Source: Antribacter gilvus
Lineage (GTDB): Bacteria > Actinomycetota > Actinomycetes > Actinomycetales > Cellulomonadaceae
Direction: 5' to 3'
Length of the DNA stretch: 64,000 bases
NCBI RefSeq assembly: GCF_003946865.1
Contig: NZ_QXTH01000008.1
Coordinates: 1 to 64,000 of the forward strand
Under the pieces are notes generated by a model. It was not told the origin of the DNA, searched no databases, and was given only the letters and a program-made list of their open reading frames with translations. Of the stretch, positions 59,716 through 64,000 are shown in pieces. The translations under genes were made by a program, and so were the position numbers. The first letter of the stretch is position 1. Every line of letters begins with the position of its first letter.

Positions 59716-62544
59716 TCAGTGAGCGGTACGGGGGTGTGTCACGCCCAGCGCGGACGCGAGGTCGCCCCGTCCCGAGACGGCGAGCTTCCGGAACGCGTTG
59801 CCCAGGTGGTACTCGACCGTCCGGCGGGAGAGGACGAGGCGCGCGGCCACCTCCGCGTTGCTCGCGCCGCGGGCCACCTCGAGCGCGATGTCGGCCTCCC
59901 GCGGGGTGAGACCGGCGAGCGCCGCGGCCGGGGCGGTCGCCCGGCGCTCCCCGCAGGCGGCGAGCTCGGCCTCGGCGGCGCCGGTCCAGCAGTCGGCGCC
60001 GAGCACGGCGAACACCGCCAGGGCGCGGTGGAGGGGCTCGCGGGCGGCGGCCCTGCGCCGTGCCCGACGCCGGACCCTCCCCCAGGCGAGGAGCGTCCGG
60101 GCCTGCTCGAACGGCTGCGGCGACGACTCGTGGGCAGCGCAGGCGGCGGTGAAGTCGGCGTCGTCGCCCGAGAGGAGGCCCCGGCAGCGCAGGGCGATCG
60201 CGATCGCCGTGGTGCGCCCGAGGTCGCGTGCGTGCGCCTCGAACGCGTCGAGCGCGGCACGGAGCTCCTCGTGCGTGCCGAGGCGCCAGGCCGCCTCGAA
60301 AGCGTCACCGAACCGGGGCAGGAAGGCCGGCTCGCCGAGGCCCATCTCGTCCTCGGTCACCGCGGCCGCCGCGAGCTGGGCGGCGGCTCCCTGGGCGTCG
60401 CCGGTGCCCAGGAGCAGCAGCCCCCGGGCGCAGGCGGCGGCGTGCCGGTGCATGGGCAGGCCCTGGAGCGCCGCCACCGCCGGTTCCGCGAGGATCTCCT
60501 CGACCCGCGCGGTGTCCCCGCGGGCGGCGAGCAGGCGCGCGTGCCGCAACCGGAAGTACGGGAGCGCGGCGTCGAGCGTGCCCGCCTCGCCGAGCTGTGC
60601 CGCCCGCTCGAAGCCGGCGGCGGCCTCCGCCCAGCGTCCCTGGATCTCCAGGACGACGGCCTCCTGCGCCACCGCGATCGCCAGGGCGCTCGGCCGGCCG
60701 CGACCCTCGAGCGCGCGCCGCTGCCGCGCCATGACGGTCGCCGCGCGGTCCGGGTCGCCCATCCAGGCCAGGTGGACCACGAACGGCGAGACGGGCAGCG
60801 CGGGGTCGAGCAACGCGTCGTCGTCGAGCAGCTCTGCCCAGCTGGACCGCAGGGTGTGGCCGGAGCCGGGGCGGCCACGGAACACGTCCACGCTGTCCAC
60901 GGCCAGCCGGTGCACGAGCGCGAGGCCCGGCTCGCCGCGGACGGAGCGCGCCCGGTCCGCCATGTCGCCCGCGGGGCGGAGGTAGCCGCCGAGGGCGAGC
61001 GTGATGGCGTAGGCGACGAGGAGGGCGGCGGCCTCCCCGGACCGCCCGGGCAGCAGCCGGGCGACGAGGTCCTCGACCGCCGCTGCCTGCGCGACCGGGG
61101 AGCCGGCGTCGGCCCCGGCCAGCAGGCGGAGGGTGAGCCAGCGAGCGGCTGCCCCCGGGTCCGTGGCGTCGGCCACGAGCCGGTCGAGGAGAGCCAGGAG
61201 CGGGGCGCCGCGCCCGGCATCGAACCAGGCGAGCGCGGCGGCCTCCCGGCGGCGCGCGGCGGTGCCGGCGTCGGGGCTCAGCCGTGCGGCGCTCTGCCAG
61301 GCCCGGCCCGCCTGGTCGTGGGCGCCGCGCCGCGCGGCGGCGAGGGCCGCCTTCTCCAGCACGTCCGCCGTCCGGGCGTCCGGTCCCGTCGCGAGCGCCT
61401 CCAGGTGGCGCGCCGCCCGTGCGGGCTCGGCTCCCAGCACGTCGGCGAGCGCGGCGTGCGCCCGACGGCGGTGCGCGTACGTCGCGGCCGCCGTCACCGC
61501 CTGGCGGACCGTGGGGTGCTGCACCCGGATGCCCGCGGAGCCCGCCTCGACCAGGCCGGACCGCTCGGCGGGGGCCAGCGCGGACGCGTCGAGCCCGAGC
61601 CGGTCGAGGGCGTCGAGCGTCTCGGCCGGGGAGAGCTCGTCCAGCGCCACGACGAGGAGCGCCAGCGTCGTCGCCTCCGGCAGCCGGTGGAGCCGGCGAC
61701 CGTAGTACCCGGAGAGCGTGGGACCCACGGCCAGGATGTCGGGCAGCTCGGCCCGCCCCGCGCGCTCGGCGGCCGACAGGCCCTGCGGCACCTGGACGAG
61801 GGCGAGCGGCAGCCCGGCGGCATGCTCCAGGACCCGGTCGGCCACCGCGGGGTGGAGCGCGGGGCAGGTGGTGGCGAGCACCCGGCGGGCGTCGACGTCG
61901 TCGAGCGGGGCGAGGTCGATCCGGGTGCCCGCGAACGAGCGGTCGTCGAGGAGGGTCCCCGCTGTGCCGCCGGGCACGTCGTCGAGGTCGTGCGGCTCGT
62001 CGCGCCCCGCCAGGACGACCAGCACCGCGTCGGCCTCGAGGCGCCGCGCGGTGAACGTGAGCGCGAGCACCGAGGCGACGTCGAGCCACTGCACGTCGTC
62101 CACGAGGAGCACCACAGGCTCACGCTCCGCGACCGACGCCACCAGGGCGAGCACGGCCGAGGCGACGGCGAGGCGGTCGGGTGGCGACGCGGGTGCGGCC
62201 TCCCCGGCCGCTGCGCCGGCTGCCGTCTGCGCCGGCGCGGCGGGCAGCCGGGCCAGCGCCATCTCGAGCGGAGCGCTCCGCTGCGGCCCGAGGCGCGCGA
62301 TCTCGGCACCGAGAGGTGCGAGCGCCGCGGAGAGGCCCGCGTAGGGCAGGTCACGCTCGGCCGGGTGGCCCGAGCAGCGCAGCACGCGCGCCCGGCCGGC
62401 GGCCCGCGCCGCGAGCTCGTCGAGCACCCAGGACTTGCCGCTCCCGACGCGCCCGTGCACGGACACCACCTGGGCCGCGCCGGTCGCCGCGTCCTCCAGC
62501 CGCGCGACCAGCTCGACGAGCGCCGTGCCTGGAGCGATTCGCAT
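59716..62544 (-). CDS. Large ATP-binding LuxR-family (LAL/MalT-like) transcriptional regulator
   Basis: The 942-residue protein has an N-terminal STAND-type NTPase with Walker A GRVGSGKSW (about 31-39) and Walker B VVLLVDDVQWLD. A long helical TPR-like middle region follows, then a C-terminal LuxR helix-turn-helix with LTPREADIALEVARG and SNAEVAARLVLSRRTVEYHL. LAL proteins are typically activators that respond to a small molecule through the middle region. The ligand and targets are unknown; no metabolic operon lies directly beside it. A CAGACT -10-like box lies six bases before the ATG, again suggesting a leaderless mRNA. Confidence 0.92.
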   Translation of the reverse strand: MRIAPGTALVELVARLEDAATGAAQVVSVHGRVGSGKSWVLDELAARAAGRARVLRCSGHPAERDLPYAGLSAALAPLGAEIARLGPQRSAPLEMALARLPAAPAQTAAGAAAGEAAPASPPDRLAVASAVLALVASVAEREPVVLLVDDVQWLDVASVLALTFTARRLEADAVLVVLAGRDEPHDLDDVPGGTAGTLLDDRSFAGTRIDLAPLDDVDARRVLATTCPALHPAVADRVLEHAAGLPLALVQVPQGLSAAERAGRAELPDILAVGPTLSGYYGRRLHRLPEATTLALLVVALDELSPAETLDALDRLGLDASALAPAERSGLVEAGSAGIRVQHPTVRQAVTAAATYAHRRRAHAALADVLGAEPARAARHLEALATGPDARTADVLEKAALAAARRGAHDQAGRAWQSAARLSPDAGTAARRREAAALAWFDAGRGAPLLALLDRLVADATDPGAAARWLTLRLLAGADAGSPVAQAAAVEDLVARLLPGRSGEAAALLVAYAITLALGGYLRPAGDMADRARSVRGEPGLALVHRLAVDSVDVFRGRPGSGHTLRSSWAELLDDDALLDPALPVSPFVVHLAWMGDPDRAATVMARQRRALEGRGRPSALAIAVAQEAVVLEIQGRWAEAAAGFERAAQLGEAGTLDAALPYFRLRHARLLAARGDTARVEEILAEPAVAALQGLPMHRHAAACARGLLLLGTGDAQGAAAQLAAAAVTEDEMGLGEPAFLPRFGDAFEAAWRLGTHEELRAALDAFEAHARDLGRTTAIAIALRCRGLLSGDDADFTAACAAHESSPQPFEQARTLLAWGRVRRRARRRAAAREPLHRALAVFAVLGADCWTGAAEAELAACGERRATAPAAALAGLTPREADIALEVARGASNAEVAARLVLSRRTVEYHLGNAFRKLAVSGRGDLASALGVTHPRTAH

Positions 62545-62653
62545 GGTCGAAGTCTGCCCCGGGTCGACGGTGCCGCACTGCTCACGACCAGGTGAAGTCC
62601 ACGGATGCGCCGAGCGGCGCCGTGGGCATCCGCTGGCGTCCGGTGAGCGTCCG

Positions 62654-63733
62654 TCAGCGGACGAGCGCCGCGCCGTCCTGGACGCCGACCACGACGGCCC
62701 CCGCAGCACAGCGCGCGACGAGCGCCGCGGCGGCGTCTGCCAGCGGGATGCGTTCCGCCGCGGACGCGGATCCCTCCCCTGCGGGCGTGCCGCCCGCGGA
62801 CGCGCCGCCCGACGCCTGCGCCCCCGGGGCCGGAACACGCGCGACCGGCACCGCCGCCTGCCGGGTCTCCCGCACTGCCGCCGCCCGGTCGAAGAACTCG
62901 TGGGTCGGGGCGTTGGCGTCGAGCGCGTCGGCGAGCGCCTCCAGGTCGCGCACGGCGAGCCGCAGCACGGGGGTGACCCAGGCGGCGTTCTCCGTGACCA
63001 TGGCCTGGGTGCGCCGCGGGTCGCTGAACGCGACGCGGGTCCCGTCCCGGAACGAGCCCGCGGACAGCCCGAGCGCGAGGTCCCGCACGTCGGAACCCGC
63101 CACGGCGTTGAGGAGCTGGGTCGCGAGGACGTGCGGCACGTGGGAGATCAGGGCGGTGGCCTCGTCGTGGAGGTCGTCGGTGAGGACCGCGACGGTGCCC
63201 GCCAGCGGCCCGGTGAGCAGCCGCAGCACCTGCTCCAGGCGGCGGAGGTCGGTGGCGTCGTCGACCGTGACGGCCCAGCGCGCGCCCACCAGCAGCCGGT
63301 CGTCGGACGCGGTGAACCCGCTCCGCTCCGTGCCCGCCATGGGATGGGCGCCCACGAAGCGTCCGCCCAGGCCTGCGTCGGTGACGGCCTCCCGCACCGG
63401 GCCCTTGACGCTGCCCACGTCCATGACCGTGGGGTCCCACCCCGCTGAGGCCTCGATCTGGGCCTCGACCGCCCGCGCGACGTCCCCGGCGACCGACCGC
63501 ATGGCGCGCAGCGGGGCGGCCAGCACCAGGATCGCGGGACGGCGCGCCACAAGAGCGGCGACGTCGTCGGCCACGTCGAGACCCGCGTGGCGGGCGGCGG
63601 ACCGGGCCACGCCCGACACGTCGGTGGCGACCACGGCCACGCCCCGGCCGGACAGCGCGCGGGCGAGCGAGCCCCCGATCAGACCCAGCCCGACCACGCC
63701 GACCGTGACGGTGACGGGCTCGCCCGCCGTCAC
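62654..63733 (-). CDS. tyrA: Prephenate dehydrogenase
   Basis: The 359-residue enzyme oxidises prephenate toward tyrosine using NAD(P). It has a Rossmann motif GLGLIGGSLARAL, VMDVGSVKGPV, the catalytic-site segment GAHPMAGTERSGF and HVPHVLATQLLNAV of TyrA. The C-terminal 80 residues form a regulatory-like extension with a Gly/Ala-rich linker (about 275-320). The GTG start overlaps the stop of the upstream pheA (GTGA), so the two are coupled in an aromatic-acid operon. The preceding codon is also GTG and could be the start. Confidence 0.92.
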   Translation of the reverse strand: MTAGEPVTVTVGVVGLGLIGGSLARALSGRGVAVVATDVSGVARSAARHAGLDVADDVAALVARRPAILVLAAPLRAMRSVAGDVARAVEAQIEASAGWDPTVMDVGSVKGPVREAVTDAGLGGRFVGAHPMAGTERSGFTASDDRLLVGARWAVTVDDATDLRRLEQVLRLLTGPLAGTVAVLTDDLHDEATALISHVPHVLATQLLNAVAGSDVRDLALGLSAGSFRDGTRVAFSDPRRTQAMVTENAAWVTPVLRLAVRDLEALADALDANAPTHEFFDRAAAVRETRQAAVPVARVPAPGAQASGGASAGGTPAGEGSASAAERIPLADAAAALVARCAAGAVVVGVQDGAALVR

Positions 63734-64000
63734 CACAGCAGCCCCTGGGCCAGCGTCTCCGCCGGCTCGGCCGCGGACACGGAGCCCACAGGCACGTGGT
63801 CGGTGTCGAGCCGCTCGTCCAGCTCCTCCCCGGCGGGGAGGACGCCCAGGGTCTTGAGGGAGTCGCCGGCGGCGAGCAGGTCCTCGAGCACCGCGCGGGC
63901 ACCGGAGCCCCAGGGCGCGTCGTCGCACGTCACCACGAACACGTACTTGCTCTGCTGCGCCTTGAGCGGGCGCGTGATCAGGCTCGACATGTTCACGCCG
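63730..64000 (-). CDS. pheA: Prephenate dehydratase, C-terminal ACT domain (cut by window edge)
   Basis: Only the last 90 codons are present. The frame is open to the window edge and begins ...GVNMSSLITRPLKAQ, SKYVFVVTCDD, ALEDL-like residues. This resembles the ACT domain of PheA with its GxNLTxIxSRP signature, which binds phenylalanine for feedback control. A GTG and an ATG near the edge are unlikely to be starts. Identification rests on this motif and on the overlap with tyrA, a known partner. Confidence 0.7.
   Translation of the reverse strand, partial: GVNMSSLITRPLKAQQSKYVFVVTCDDAPWGSGARAVLEDLLAAGDSLKTLGVLPAGEELDERLDTDHVPVGSVSAAEPAETLAQGLLW

Noticed and set aside
58837-62595. A 1,252-codon open frame on the plus strand
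   Set aside because: It runs antisense through the lipoprotein and LuxR regulator genes and has no recognisable domain. High GC lowers stop-codon frequency.
59716-64000. tRNA genes or an integration site in the right end
   Set aside because: I looked for cloverleaf-like arms and CCA ends and saw none. The region is fully used by coding genes.

Overview
The window reads as about 64 kb of chromosome from a high-GC Gram-positive bacterium. The gene content points to Actinobacteria, most likely Micrococcales close to Promicromonosporaceae or Cellulomonadaceae; this placement is inference. Reasons are the very GC-rich third codon positions, many GTG starts, TAnnnT -10 boxes lying 6-7 nt before start codons (leaderless mRNAs), F420-dependent and MarR genes, a complete conservon, an actinobacterial holin/DUF3618 stress operon and large secreted polysaccharide-active enzymes. 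I saw no tRNA gene, CRISPR array, insertion sequence or prophage. The left edge appears to be the leader of an rRNA operon on the minus strand, with the 16S gene just outside the window.

Region 1 (0.4-16.8 kb) is a sugar-catabolism locus. A ROK repressor and a ThuA protein face a minus-strand series: two-domain sugar ABC ATPase, permease, lipoprotein binding protein, Gfo/Idh oxidoreductase, a 1,862-residue secreted ThuA-sugar dehydrogenase-PKD-CBM protein, a small anchored protein and a TIM-barrel isomerase. A TTGACC-17-TAGGTT promoter gives a leaderless ATPase mRNA and overlaps a TTGAC-N4-GTCAA palindrome that could be the ROK operator. Strong hairpins separate the genes into transcription units.

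Region 2 (16.8-25.5 kb) holds a YihY/BrkB membrane protein, a three-gene envelope-stress operon, NAD-dependent DNA ligase, a MurG-like glycosyltransferase and a flavoprotein. Region 3 (25.5-31.3 kb) is a conservon: histidine kinase-like ATPase, roadblock protein, DUF742 protein and GTPase, followed by two overlapping cytochrome P450 genes. One P450 lacks the otherwise near-universal ExxR motif.

Region 4 (31.7-36.6 kb) has bifunctional AdhE, with a Rex-like operator and a second palindrome over its promoter, and a prolyl oligopeptidase. Region 5 (36.7-45.7 kb) is a conserved housekeeping series: etfB, etfA, ThiF-rhodanese, a PhoX phosphatase with a PHO box, cysteine desulfurase, mnmA and a methionine-synthase-like protein. 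Region 6 (45.7-51.3 kb) is one very large secreted protein joining a GDSL esterase to a family-11 rhamnogalacturonan lyase. Region 7 (51.5-64 kb) carries a PPOX/F420 protein, MarR, glgX, an FAD dehydrogenase, a zincin-like lipoprotein, another lipoprotein, a large LuxR-type regulator, tyrA and the 3' end of pheA.

Two intergenic sites, at 37.8 and 54.8 kb, carry tandem pairs of the same 41-bp palindrome. Each pair lies just downstream of a minus-strand gene, so this looks like a dispersed repeat family acting at RNA level. No wholly new system can be proved from sequence alone. The best candidates for follow-up are the conservon with its ExxR-less P450, the ThuA/sugar-dehydrogenase locus, the esterase-lyase fusion and the 41-bp repeat family.
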